DNA of 64,000 nucleotides from Dactylorhiza incarnata. Lineage: Eukaryota > Streptophyta > Magnoliopsida > Asparagales > Orchidaceae. The first letter of the stretch is position 1, and the number at the start of each line of letters is the position of its first letter. The translations under genes and the position numbers were made by a program. Of the stretch, positions 19,118 to 29,601 are shown piece after piece. The stretch is taken from NCBI GenBank assembly GCA_033032865.1, contig JAWHQI010000099.1, positions 7,023,501 to 7,087,500 on the forward strand, in the 5' to 3' direction. The notes under the pieces are model-generated. The model was not told the DNA's origin. It did not search any database and saw only the letters and a list, made by a program, of their open reading frames with translations.

Positions 19118-19840
19118 TGGGTAGCCATAAATACGCAAGAACTATAAGAACTCAAGTTGTCTTGATTGTGCTGGTCTCACTTTGAGGTCGCGCGGTTTGA
19201 GTTGTCTGACCGGGTCGTTCTGTTCGCAGGTTAGCGACTAGCAGTCACCGTCAGATTTCTCCTTTCTTTCCAACTTTGAATAAACCAGTTTGGCAACGGT
19301 CTGTCTGTGCGGATAATGTTTAGGAGTTCTTGGACTGTGCAGCGGACTTAGTTGATCAGGCGGCCTTAAGTAGTCGGGCGGTCTTGAGTTGCGGTCTTAC
19401 AGTAGGAAGCAGCTCTTCATCAAGTGTTCGCAGGTTCTTCTGTGATCTTGAGACCGTGCGGTCTGGGCGATCAAGAAGTGTGGATAGTTGTTTTCAGCAG
19501 TTGAATAAAGCATTGAGTTGTGCGGTCTGTGGTTGCGGTCTGACAACAGCAGCTTGTGCTCTGTTCGCGTGGTCTTAGGGATAGTCGTGCGGCTTGCCTG
19601 TTCGAGCGGACTGGCGGTCTCTATTCTGGCAGTTCGCTAGTGTCTTGTTTTTTTATTTTGTGCTTCTCTCCTCTACGATTCTTATGAATCATGTCTCGCC
19701 ATGTATGTCTCGCGCTGTAAAGAAATAGTTAATACAAGTGCACTATTCTGTCTTCCAATTATCATTGATTGTCACACTTGTGGATTGTGTTTAAGTGTTC
19801 CACATTTTTACTTCACTCCGGACCTCTAAATTTTTTAACA
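19118..19840 (+). repeat. Element C 5' LTR, 3' part only
   Basis: Homologous to 42758-43467 of the 3' LTR: the TAACCATAAATA-like start, the GCGGTCT copies, and the end CTCTAAATTTTTTAACA. Truncated on the left by the insertion of A. Confidence 0.9.
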
Positions 19841-19852
19841 TGGTATTAGAGG
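19841..19852 (+). other. Element C primer-binding site
   Basis: TGGTATTAGAGG abuts the LTR end. Compared with the tRNA-Met complement it has one C-to-T change. Confidence 0.8.
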
Positions 19853-19926
19853 TAGGTTTCTGAGCAGTAATCAGCGTTGTCTTCTGCTTGGATTTCTGCA
19901 AGTCGGTTGTCAATTAGTGGATATCA

Positions 19927-20793
19927 ATGGAAGGAGGATATGCAAGAGGTCTTGGTATTGAGCTCCTTACGCAGACTAACTTTACAAAGTGGAAGTCATG
20001 CATGGAGAGCTATCTTCTTGGCGAGGACTTATGGGAGGTAGTCCGAGGAGAAGCAAGACAAGGTGTTGTTCCCGCTGAGGGGAATGTTGAGCTCGTAAAG
20101 GCTTGGAAGAGAACAAATGCGAAGGTTGAGTTCACTCTCAAGCGAGCTATCATTCCGGAGTTGTTTGACCACATCATCGGGTGTAGGTCAGCTGTTGAAA
20201 TTTGGACAGCCTTGGATGGCTTGTTCAATAAGAAGAATGTAGCTCGAGTACAGTTCTTGGAAAATGAGTTGGCGAAAGCAACTCAGGGAGATTTGCCCAT
20301 TTCAACGTTCTTCTTGAAGATGAAGAACATATGTACAGAGATATCGACATTGGACCCGGATGAGCCTATCTCAGAAGCAAAGCTGAAGAGACACATAATC
20401 TGCGGCTTGCGGAGGGAGTATGTGGCATTTATTACTTCTGTGCAAGGCTGGGCCAATCAGCTATCGTTGCTGGAGCTGGAGAACTTGCTTGCATCGCAAG
20501 AGAGTTTTACTAAGCAAATGACAGAGATGTCAGTCTCTGGGGGAGAATATGAGGTTCTCTTTTTTGGGAAGAAGAAGCGTTGGGACAAGAAGAAGACATT
20601 TGGAGATGATGGTCCATCTACTTCATATCAGCAGGAGAGGAGTTGTGCTCCTAAGTGTGATGGGAAGAAGAAGGAAGGACCTAGATGCTTCAGGTGCAAC
20701 AAGCTTGGACATTTCAAAAGAGACTGCAAGGTCAATCTTCAGCCGGGGCATGCTGCAGGAAAGGAGGAGGTTGGTTCCATTGCAGATGATTGA
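19927..20793 (+). pseudogene. Element C gag (288-codon open frame, cut off by stops before protease)
   Basis: Open from ATG, with a UBN2-type gag like that of B and the CCHC knuckle CFRCNKLGHFKRDC near residues 256-269. In B this region continues uninterrupted into protease. Here tandem TGA TGA ends the frame, so the gag alone may still be translatable but the polyprotein is not. The gag being less decayed than pol could be chance or lingering constraint. Confidence 0.85.
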
Positions 20794-20970
20794 TGAGGTG
20801 ATGGAGCTTTCATGACGGGCACGTGTGTTCGGGCTATGACGTCCATCAACTATCAGGATGATTAGATAGTGGACTCAGGTTGTGGTCATCACGTAACTAG
20901 AGACGAGTCAAAGTTCTCTTCTTTGCAGGCATATACAGGTAATGATGCTATCATTACGGCTGATGATACT
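20794..20970 (+). pseudogene. Element C protease fragment
   Basis: The frame after the gag stops reads IVDSGCGHHVT, the protease site, with a TAG replacing the Trp codon just before it. It continues to ADDTIH and is interrupted by D at 20976. It resumes at 39158 with AVEKEGVVSLNDDRGTL, matching B. Confidence 0.85.
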
Positions 20971-20975
20971 ATACA
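20971..20975. other. Target-site duplication of element D (ATACA), left copy; right copy 39153-39157
   Basis: Perfect 5 bp repeat flanking TGTAAG...TTTTACA. Removing D restores the C protease register. Confidence 0.93.
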
Positions 20976-23013
20976 TGTAAGATCCCAGTGCGTGCTAGGC
21001 CCCTATGATGATAACTTAAAACAGTGAAATGAAACAATGTGCTAATAAGGTTGCTACCTTAAGTGAATATGTTATTGGGGATTTTGGTTGGGCTTGTCCT
21101 GTGGCCTATGGTATGCTGATTATGGAGGTGCTGATAACTCTTGTCATTTTGTATGCTAATAACATTGCTATTGGTGTGCGGATAGAAATTACATGGTTTA
21201 GTGGGATGGAGCATAGTTTATATGGTATGCTAACAGAGGGCATTAGTAAAGTGAGTATGCTAATAACTGAAAACAGTAAAACGAATGAGTGTGCTATTAA
21301 AGGTTGCCTCCTCGTCATGGGTGTTAAAATACGAATTTGCTTATAGCTAAAGTTTTGGAAACTATATGTGGGCTTGTCCCATGGCTCAAAAAGTGAGCTG
21401 TTCTTGCAAGTATGCTATTAGTATGGGCATTATTTGTGCTGATAGCTATTTTTTATTTGGCTGTGCTAATAACACATGTTATGGTGTGCTGATAGCAAAT
21501 TGTTGGTAAGATGTTTTTTTCAATGGCTGTAAGGAGGCGGTGGGGGAAATATTAAAGGAGATTTATGCTTTGGGTTTCATTAAAACTGCCGACCCTTCTC
21601 TCTCCCGCTTCCGTCTCAGCTAGGGTTTTGAAGCCCGGCGCCTTCTTCCTCTCTCTTCCTCTCTTTCGTCATCTTCATTTCATCTCATTCTCGAAAGCTC
21701 ATAGATTTCCTTGAGTATTGCTGGAAGAAGGGGTTCGTAAGGCTTCGCTTGAACTGGTCTTAGTCGGGGCTTGCGATTTTGTATTGAATCAGTGCCCGAC
21801 TTCTCTGAGCTCACTGTAAGCCTTCCCATCCCTATTAAGATTCATTAATTTCTCTTGTTTTGGGAACTCTTTGTATTGAAAGACCATTTGGGGGTTTCAG
21901 TTTCTGGAAGCCGGTTACTCCTCGTTTTGTTTGGCCGACTGTTTAAAGCTCCTGTTAGGCAATTGAGTTAGAGTTTTATGAGATTTTTGGGGGCTTTTTG
22001 TTCTTATTAGCTGGCTGTTGTTACCTTATTTCCAGTAAAGGTAGATAAGTGCACACAACTTAATTTGTGGGGTTTTGTTCTTACCAACTGCTGCATGCTG
22101 TTGTAAGTTGTTGGTGATTTTCATGTATTCAGGTGTGGTGAATTTGGGGATATCTTGTTATTATTGCTGCTAGTTATCGTGGATTACTGGGGGGAAATCT
22201 TGTTACTTTTCTGTGTTCTGGAAGTGTTTTCGTGCTATAATGGTTGTAATTTTTCTTTGTGAACCTTATGTTGGGAATTTCTGTTAACCTTGACTGCTTG
22301 GCCGGCTCTTCTGGGTGGTTCTCTTCTTAATGAACTTGGATTCATGAGGGGAATTACTGCTTGCTAACTACTCAGCACCATTAAGAGTTCTAATTGTTGT
22401 TCAGAACTGCATACTGGAACCTGAAATTGATTTAATTGGTTTTGCTGTCGTTTAGTTGTATGCAGTCCTGTTTTGCTTGGATTTCCTTTGGAATTCCCTT
22501 ATGCAGCCCAGCTTTGTGAGTAACACTTTGTGTCATTTCTCAGCCCAGATGTGCTATTAGCTGTTGGATATTTCTGAGGCTCAAACCCTCTATTTGGCCG
22601 GCTGTTTTCCTCCTGTTAGGGATGTTGAGTGGCCTATTAATTGTGGTATTCCTCTATTTAGTTTCTTGTGGCTATTGCTGTTCAATTTGAGTTAGGCATA
22701 CCTATCAGTGCCTACTGCAGTTCACTGAAATTGGGAAGTTCATTCATGTCTCTTTCTCCTCTCCTTAGACAACCCTTAATAAAAGTCTACGTCAATGCTA
22801 TAAATGTGATGCAACCCCGATAGAATGCGCATTAAATATATGATCCCTAAACAGATACCATGAAGGATGGGAGTCTTTGGGAAGTTATTAATTTGTTAAC
22901 TTTTCATGTTGTCTGCTGTTTCCTTTCTTTTTAGTTTGGGTAATGTTGATTGATTTCATGTTGTATATTTCTGTGGATCAGGACTCTTTAATCAGTCTTG
23001 GCCAACTACCGCC

Positions 23014-23055
23014 ATGCCGCGGAGGAGACAACCGCGAACTTCAGCCGGAAATCGG
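23014..23055 (+). other. Predicted LTR-borne first coding exon of element D family
   Basis: ATG CCG CGG opens 14 codons (MPRRRQPRTSAGNR) that end at a GT donor (AATCGG|GTGACT), phase 0. The copy in the 3' LTR (36956-36997) is open with one substitution. Very basic peptide. No gag remains in D to join to, so this is read as a fossil of an autonomous parent. Inference, not proof of splicing. Confidence 0.5.
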
Positions 23056-23410
23056 GTGACTTCCTCCCCTCTCCCTTGGTGCTAGTCTCTTAGATCACAA
23101 TAGGAGAGATGAAGGCTCAAGAGAGCTTCTCGTGTGAGCTTTAATGGAGTTTCCTTAGGAAGACCAAGCCGGAACCTCAAAATTAGGGCATCGTTCGCCG
23201 CGAGGTTCTAGGGATCATTTCTTCTCTTCAAAGGAAGAGATGGGATTTGATTTGGGGCAACCCATGGTCGTTGTGGGAGAGTGAGGGGAATGATATTTGG
23301 GGATTTTAAAAAGGGGGTGAAATGATCTTCATGTTTGGGGAAGATGATGGATCATGCTCTGTTAAATAGGTTTGTCTTTTATTGTATATTATGTAACAAG
23401 GTTGAATATA

Positions 23411-23860
23411 GTCCCTTGGATTAGAAGTCCGGGTGTACGTAGGTACACATATTGTTTAGAAGGACTTGGTTTAGAAGTCCGGGTGTACGTAGTTACACGG
23501 ATCGTTTAGAAGGACTTGGTTTAGAAGTCCTGGTGTACGTAGGTACACGAATTGTTTAGAAGGGCTTGGTTGATAAGTCCTGGTGTACGTAGATACACGA
23601 ATTGTTTAGAAGGACTTGGTTGAGAAGTCCTGGTGTACGTAGATACATGGATTGTTTAGAAGGACTTGGTTTAGAAGTCCAGGTGTACGTAGGTACACAG
23701 ATTGTTTAGAAGGACTTGGTTTAGAAGTCCTGGTGTACGCAGATACACGGATTGCTTAGAAGGACTTGGTTTAGAATTCCTGGTGTACGTAGATACACGG
23801 TTTGTATAGAAGGACTTGGATTAGAAGTCCTGGGGTATGTTGATACACAGATACGAATGG
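23411..23860. repeat. 50 bp tandem repeats, 9 units (element D 5' LTR); copy at 37352-37801
   Basis: Exact 50 bp period, units starting 23411, 23461, 23511 and so on. Consensus contains AAGTCC ... GTGTACGTAGGTACAC ... GGACTT: an inner dyad GTGTAC/GTACAC nested within an outer AAGTCC/GGACTT dyad. Both LTRs of D hold nine units, so the array predates this insertion. Confidence 0.95.
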
Positions 23861-24071
23861 ACCCCGCTGGGGAGGATTACTTGTGGCGGGTCTACGGGCT
23901 TGCTGGTCGTGACACCAACAGAAGCCGACAGTAGACTCTAGACCGGTTGGGTTGGACTCTTGGTGCTCACCTACCCAAGTCCCCTTTTGTGTCCTTGGAG
24001 GCTCCGCTGTGTGTTCTTAGCGTCGAGCAGTACGCAGGGTCTTCGCTCTGTGTTCTTAGCGTCGAGGCGTA

Positions 24072-24076
24072 CAGAG
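24072..24076. other. Target-site duplication of element E (CAGAG), left copy; right copy 30145-30149
   Basis: Perfect repeat flanking E. The D 3' LTR has the uninterrupted site GTACAGAGGCC at the matching place (about 38010). Confidence 0.95.
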
Positions 24077-26393
24077 TGTGAAGACCCCTACTGGTCTTCC
24101 CAAACTGATCGGCACAGAATCAATAAGAGATCACAGTACAATCATAACAACCTTTATTCCAGCTGATTTACAGATTACATTGTTTTACAGACTTCCAAAA
24201 CGTTCTAAAAATACACAATAATTTTCACTACAGTCACGAAGACGACTTTCCGATCCTTCTTCAAGTGCTTTGTACATTTTGATCCATACCTGATCTAACT
24301 CATCAGGTGTAGGCCTCTGAGACGCAACTGGAGGTGCACCTGTTACCTAAAAAAATAAATCCACAACGGGTTAGTCATAAACATGACTAAGTGAGACAGC
24401 ATCTCGTGAAACTGTGTATACATGCAACAAGGAGGTATAACAATATGCATACATAGAAAACAAAAATGCAATTACATTGACATATAAAGTCTATGTTTGA
24501 AAGCCCCCTTTTATTTAGGTTCCATTTACTGGGAAATACTTGGGTAATGCAAATCTTGAATTGGCCACACCCCCGAAGGGCATAATTGTAGGCTCACCCC
24601 TACTGGTGAATCCTCAGTGGATGCCTCCACGTCACCGGATTCAAAGCCCTCGTATTTCCCCATGCCAGTTTTTAAGTCTGATTTGTTATTTAAGGTAAAT
24701 TTCCCCTCAGAATATATATCGCTATAAGTGTTTCCCTTGCCCACATTCGATTAGCGATTCCATCATTTATAAGTCAAATGCACAAGCAGTCTTCTTATAA
24801 TAAAATAAACTGAAATATTGAAATTACTTGAATAGATAAAATTTCAAGAGATAGAATACTCACAACCGCCTTTCCGGTCCCTTTGTTCGTATTGCCACGA
24901 TTTGATTGAGAAGCCATCCCTGACTTTCTGGGTCTTGGAAACCACTAGAACATATACTTCTTTAGTCGGTTGCTTCGCAATTCGTAATCGTAACTTAAAT
25001 AGCGAACTAAGGAAATATAAATCGAAAACAAAGTGCGAGAAAAATAGCGACATAAGATCGAATTGTATCCCTTGCTGGACAACTAATTATGCCTCGAAAT
25101 GTTCTAAAACCAGCTCTCTCCAAATGGACTTCCCGTCCTCATAACGTAGTGTCCAGCAAGGCTACAATATAGTGACAAAAGCTGCGAGAAAACAACGTAA
25201 ATCTGTCCCAAAATCTGTCCCAAAACTGACCCAAAATCAGTCCCAAAACTGTCCCAAAACTCCTCTTTAAAACAGCGTAATAGTAAGGAACAATAAAACT
25301 ATGTTGGTGCAAAAAGAAAGGAAGAAGACCCCGTAAATAAATCAGTGAGAAACTTTTGCAAAACCAGTGAGGGTGAGTGTAAACAATGTAAATAGGGAAT
25401 GTATACAATAATCAGTAAGAAATCCCTGCAGACTTCTAAGTTCATGAAGACAACCCACAGCATAAGATTCATAGCAAATCAATAGAGAAGAAGTAGAATA
25501 ATTCCACTGCTAGTCCAAGAGAGAGGAGGGAAATATATACCAGCACAGAAGGAGGTCAAGGGTTCCAGTCGGCGGCCGGCAGACCTCAATGGCAGCAACG
25601 TTGCTATCGAACAGCACGCACACCACCACCTACAGCAGTCGGCAGCCTTAAACCAGCGGCAGTAAGAGAAGAGCAGAACCAGGGGCAGCAACAATCGGCA
25701 GCCCTAAATCAGCGGCACAGGAAGTGACGGCACAGAGCAGCGGCGGAGGTCCGTATAGGTAGGGCAGAACTGAGAGGAGGTAGGGGAAGAAGGAGTAACA
25801 GCACAGGAGAGAGTGCGTGAGATCGAAGGAGAGATCGACTGCAATTTATACCCGCTAAGAGCGGTTCGACGGAAGCGGCAGAGCCCCCATTTGACGCCAT
25901 CTGCGATATCAGAAGCGGCAAAGAGGCGGAACAGGAGTTCATCGGCAAGGAGGTGCCGCTCAAGTATAACAGCAGCGCCAAAAGTCCAAGTCCAACCTAA
26001 TTAACAGCAAGCCCAGCCGATAAAAACCAAATCCAACTATATGCCAACTCACTTAAAATCAAGTCCAGCCGATGTCCAGCTAACAATGCCAATGCCAATG
26101 CCAAACAAGTAAAACCCAAATCCAACCAATCCAGCAAAGTGTCAAAGCCCAATCAGCCCACCAAATAACAGCACCAATCCAGATTTGTATGTTCAATGGC
26201 AGCCCACCATTTAATATAAAACTTATGCATCAAACCACTAACTCGAAAATGAAAACAAAATGAAACGAATATGAAAACAAACGAGAAAACAAAAGTGCGA
26301 AAATTTATTCGAAAAGTAAGCTTGCCTTGCGTTTTATCATCATCGGGGATGTCAAAATGTTCAAAAGTGGCATAAGTATTTTTGGTCGTTACA
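24077..26393 (-). repeat. Element E 3' LTR (2317 bp)
   Basis: Plus-strand boundaries TGTGAAGACC and GTTACA (element strand TGTAACGACC ... GGTCTTCACA). Retains an intact GTGAGT donor in its copy of exon 1, where the 5' LTR has ATGAGT. Confidence 0.95.
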
Positions 26394-26409
26394 ATTCATC
26401 CCTCCTTAC
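26394..26409 (-). other. Element E polypurine tract
   Basis: Element strand GTAAGGAGGGATGAAT directly before the 3' LTR, preceded by the gypsy signature TTTTCGAGGACGAAAATTT. Confidence 0.85.
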
Positions 26410-26453
26410 ATAAATTTTCGTCCTCGAAAATCTTGAAACATAAAAGAATACGT

Positions 26454-27728
26454 CTACTTTCGCCGATAAGGCTCTAAGTTGAACGCTCGGGGTTGAATTT
26501 GACGTTCTTCGGGAACATCTGAAGGAGGAGCAGAAGTCTGAACAGGAGCAGGTACTGGGGGAGGTGCGGGTGCAGGAGTTGATGCTGATGCGAAAGACTC
26601 AGCAATCAAATTATAGAGCTGCCGTTGAAGAGGAGGTTGAGAATTGAGTTCTTTCATGCGCAGTTTTGGGCAGTTCTTCTTTGTGTGCCCTGGCTCACGA
26701 CAATAGTAACAAGCGCCAATCAAGCACTCACCGCGATGATATCTATTGCATTTCGTACATTTGTTTGTGGTTGCTTGAGATGCGGTACTACTTGATGGGC
26801 TAGTCTGGAGTAATTTGGTATCTTTACTCTGCGTTTCAACCTGGGTTGGAGTCTCCGTGACTTTTCTCTTCCCACTCTCCCGATTCTTTTGTGATTTTCC
26901 TTGATCAATTTCAACTAATCGTGCTCGCTCGACCAACTTTCCGTAATCGAGAATATCGAGGGGTACGATGAGATTGCGGATGTCATCTTGTAATCCTTGT
27001 TGAAACTGTAGGCAGCGATCTTCTTCGGTCGTTACGAGAGAATCGGCATAATATGCCAATTTTGAGAATTCTGTTTCATATTCTAAAGCTGTCTTTGTTC
27101 CCTGAACGAGTCGTAGAAATCGATCGTGCAGAACTCGCTTCTCTGACCGCGACACAAACCAGTTAGTGAATTCGTGAAGAAAGAGTTCCCAAGTCACTAC
27201 TCTACGTCGACCAAACTTGGTAGTGACGATGTTGTTCCACCAGCGTTTTGCTGCGCCTTCTAGTAAGAAAGACGCGAATTCAACTTTTCGATCTTCCGGG
27301 CATCGCATGACTTGGAAGATGGTTTCGATACGAAGTATCCAGTCTTCTGTTTCCAAGGGAGTCAGACCTCCTACGAAAGTTGGTGGTTTTAATTCCATAA
27401 ACTGTTTGAGGTCGTAGTCCACTTGTCGGTATTGGGGTGTCGGTGTTGCCACTGTTGGACGAATGTTCAGGGGAGGATTCATTGGGTATTGTTGAGGCTG
27501 CTGTGGGAGATTCGGAGCTTCTTGTGGAAGAGTTGGTCCTAATGTCGTTAAGGTTGGGAAGACCAATTTCAAGGCCTCTACGATGGATAACACAAAATCA
27601 GAAGGACGTCTACGGTTTTGATGACCATTATCACTTGCTTCTGATCGGGTCATTTCTTGATGATCGGGATCTGCTTGAGTCTCCTGAGGACGTCGACCAC
27701 GGCGACTGGAATAGACGTGAACAGGTTC
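26454..27728 (-). CDS. Element E gag, intact (main ATG at 27653; frame open to splice acceptor at 27728)
   Basis: From the internal ATG at 27653 the protein is 399 aa: a retrotransposon gag core (LKQFMELKPPTFVGG, ETEDWILRIETIF, AAKRWW), then CCHC-like zinc motifs CTKCNRYHRGEC and CYYCREPGHTKKNC, then a Pro-rich tail. The same frame stays open 25 codons upstream to GTATAG|GAACCT, a good 3' splice site, encoding EPVHVYSSRRGRR. The corresponding stretch of F reads EPLQVYSSS. Joined in phase 0 to LTR exons 2 and 1, the product would be about 461 aa. Capsid-like role inferred. Intact, so likely under recent selection. Confidence 0.92.
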   Translation of the reverse strand, partial: EPVHVYSSRRGRRPQETQADPDHQEMTRSEASDNGHQNRRRPSDFVLSIVEALKLVFPTLTTLGPTLPQEAPNLPQQPQQYPMNPPLNIRPTVATPTPQYRQVDYDLKQFMELKPPTFVGGLTPLETEDWILRIETIFQVMRCPEDRKVEFASFLLEGAAKRWWNNIVTTKFGRRRVVTWELFLHEFTNWFVSRSEKRVLHDRFLRLVQGTKTALEYETEFSKLAYYADSLVTTEEDRCLQFQQGLQDDIRNLIVPLDILDYGKLVERARLVEIDQGKSQKNRESGKRKVTETPTQVETQSKDTKLLQTSPSSSTASQATTNKCTKCNRYHRGECLIGACYYCREPGHTKKNCPKLRMKELNSQPPLQRQLYNLIAESFASASTPAPAPPPVPAPVQTSAPPSDVPEERQIQPRAFNLEPYRRK

Positions 27729-27807
27729 CTATACACAAAACGGGTATTAATTGACGTTATAGTTTAAGGTTTGTGTTATGTCTTGATACTGCTTCCTACT
27801 TATTGAA

Positions 27808-27825
27808 AACCTAGCTCTGATACCA
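27808..27825 (-). other. Element E primer-binding site
   Basis: Element strand TGGTATCAGAGCTAGGTT, two bases after the 5' LTR. Good tRNA-Met complement. It lies inside the predicted second intron. Confidence 0.9.
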
Positions 27826-28040
27826 TTTGTGAAGACCCCTACTGGTCTTCCCAAACTGATCGGCACAGAATCAATAAGAGATCACAGTACAATCATAACA
27901 ACCTTTATTCCAGCTGATTTACAGATTACATTGTTTTACAGACTTCCAAAACGTTCTAAAAATACACAATAATTTTCACTACAGTCACGAAGATGACTTT
28001 CCGATCCTTCTTCAAGTGCTTTGTACATTTTGATCCATAC

Positions 28041-28097
28041 CTGATCTAACTCATCAGGTGTAGGCCTCTGAGACGCAACTGGAGGTGCACCTGTTAC
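28041..28097 (-). other. Element E predicted LTR-borne coding exon 2
   Basis: T-rich acceptor TTTTTTTAG, then 19 open codons (VTGAPPVASQRPTPDELDQ), then donor CAG|GTATGG. 57 nt, phase 0 at both ends. The intron that follows (28040 to 27729) crosses the LTR end and PBS to reach gag. Confidence 0.62.
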
Positions 28098-28614
28098 CTA
28101 AAAAAATAAATCCACAACGGGTTAGTCATAAACATGACTAAGTGAGACAGCATCTCGTGAAATTGTCTATACATGCAACAAGGAGGTATAACAATATGCA
28201 TACATGGAAAACAAAAATGCAATTACATTGACATATAAAGTCTATGTTTGAAAGCCCCCTTTTATTTAGGTTCCATTTACTGGGAAATACTTGGGTAATG
28301 CAAATCTTGAATTGGCCACACCCCCGAAGGGCATAATTGTAGGCTCACCCCTACTGGTGAATCCTCAGTGGATGCCTCCACGTCACCGGATTCAAAGCCC
28401 TCGTATTTCCCCATGCCAGTTTTTAAGTCTGATTTGTTATTTAAGGTAAATTTCCCCTCAGAATATATATCGCTATAAGTGTTTCCCTTGCCCACATTCG
28501 ATTAGCGATTCCATCATTTATAAGTCAAATGCACAAGCAGTCTTCTTATAATAAAATAAACTGAAATATTGAAATTACTTGAATAGATAAAATTTCAAGA
28601 GATAGAATACTCAT

Positions 28615-28668
28615 AACCGCCTTTCTGGTCCCTTTGTTCGTATTGCCACGATTTGATTGAGAAGCCAT
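28615..28668 (-). other. Element E predicted LTR-borne coding exon 1
   Basis: ATG at 28668 opens 18 codons (MASQSNRGNTNKGTRKAV). In the 3' LTR this is followed by the strong donor GTGAGT, but in this 5' LTR the first G has become A (ATGAGT). A nearby GT (GCG|GTTATG) could serve instead with phase kept. Layout matches F exon 1 (MAS..., K-rich, GTGAGT). Confidence 0.58.
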
Positions 28669-29593
28669 CCCTGACTTTCTGGGTCTTGGAAACCACTAGA
28701 ACATATACTTCTTTAGTCGGTTGCTTCGCAATTCGTAATCGTAACTTAAATAGCGAACTAAGGAAATATAAATCGAAAACAAAGTGCGAGAAAAATAGCG
28801 ACATAAGATCGAATTGTATCCCTTGCTGGACAACTAATTATGCCTTGAAATGTTCTAAAACCAGCTCTCTCCAAATGGACTTCCCGTCCTCGTAACGTAG
28901 TGTCCAGCAAGGCTACAATATAGTGACAAAAGCTGCGAGAAAACAACGTAAATCTGTCCCAAAATCTGTCCCAAAACTGACCCAAAAGCAGTCCCAAAAC
29001 TGTCCCAAAACTCCTCTTTAAAACAGCGTAATAGTAAGGAACAATAAAACTATGTTGGTGCAAAAAGTAAGGAAGAAGACCCCGTAAATAAATCAGTGAG
29101 AAACTTTTGCAAAACCAGTGAGGGTGAGTGTAAACAATGTAAATAGGGAATGTATACAATAATCAGTAAGAAATCCCTGCAGACTTCTAAGTTCATGAAG
29201 ACAACCCACAACATAAGATTCATAGCAAATCAATAGAGAAGAAGTAGAATAATTCCACTGCCAGTCCAAGAGAGAGGAGGGAAATATATACCAGCATAGA
29301 AGGAGGTCAAGGGTTCCAGTCGGCGGCCGGCAGACCTCAATGGCAGCAGCGTTGCTATCGAACAGCACGCACACCACCACCTACAGCAGTCGGCAGCCTT
29401 AAACCAGCGGCAGTAAGAGAAGAGCAGAACCAGGGCCAGCAACAATCGGCAGCCCTAAATCAGCGGCACAGGAAGTGACGGCACAGAGCAGCGGCGGAGG
29501 TCCGTATAGGCAGGGCAGAACTGAGAGGAGGTAGGGGAAGAAGGAGTAACAGCACAGGAGAGAGTGCGTGAGATCGAAGGAGAGATCGACTGC

Positions 29594-29601
29594 AATTTAT
29601 A
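29594..29601 (-). promoter_or_regulatory. Candidate TATA box of element E 5' LTR
   Basis: TATAAATT on the element strand, about 540 bp into the LTR and upstream of the predicted exons. Confidence 0.5.

Larger units (their letters stand above)
20976..24076 (+). repeat. Element D 5' LTR, first part (continues 30150-31281)
   Basis: Aligns colinearly with the start of the 3' LTR at 34913. It contains a CT-rich leader near 21590-21680, a GTAAG donor-like site near 21816, a candidate coding exon at 23014-23055 and 50 bp tandem repeats at 23411-23860. Interrupted by E after the CAGAG target. Confidence 0.92.

Noticed and set aside
22100..22760. Intergenic-looking AT-rich stretch that might hide a host gene intron
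   Set aside because: Present as a near-identical copy at 36020-36690, so it is LTR sequence of D.
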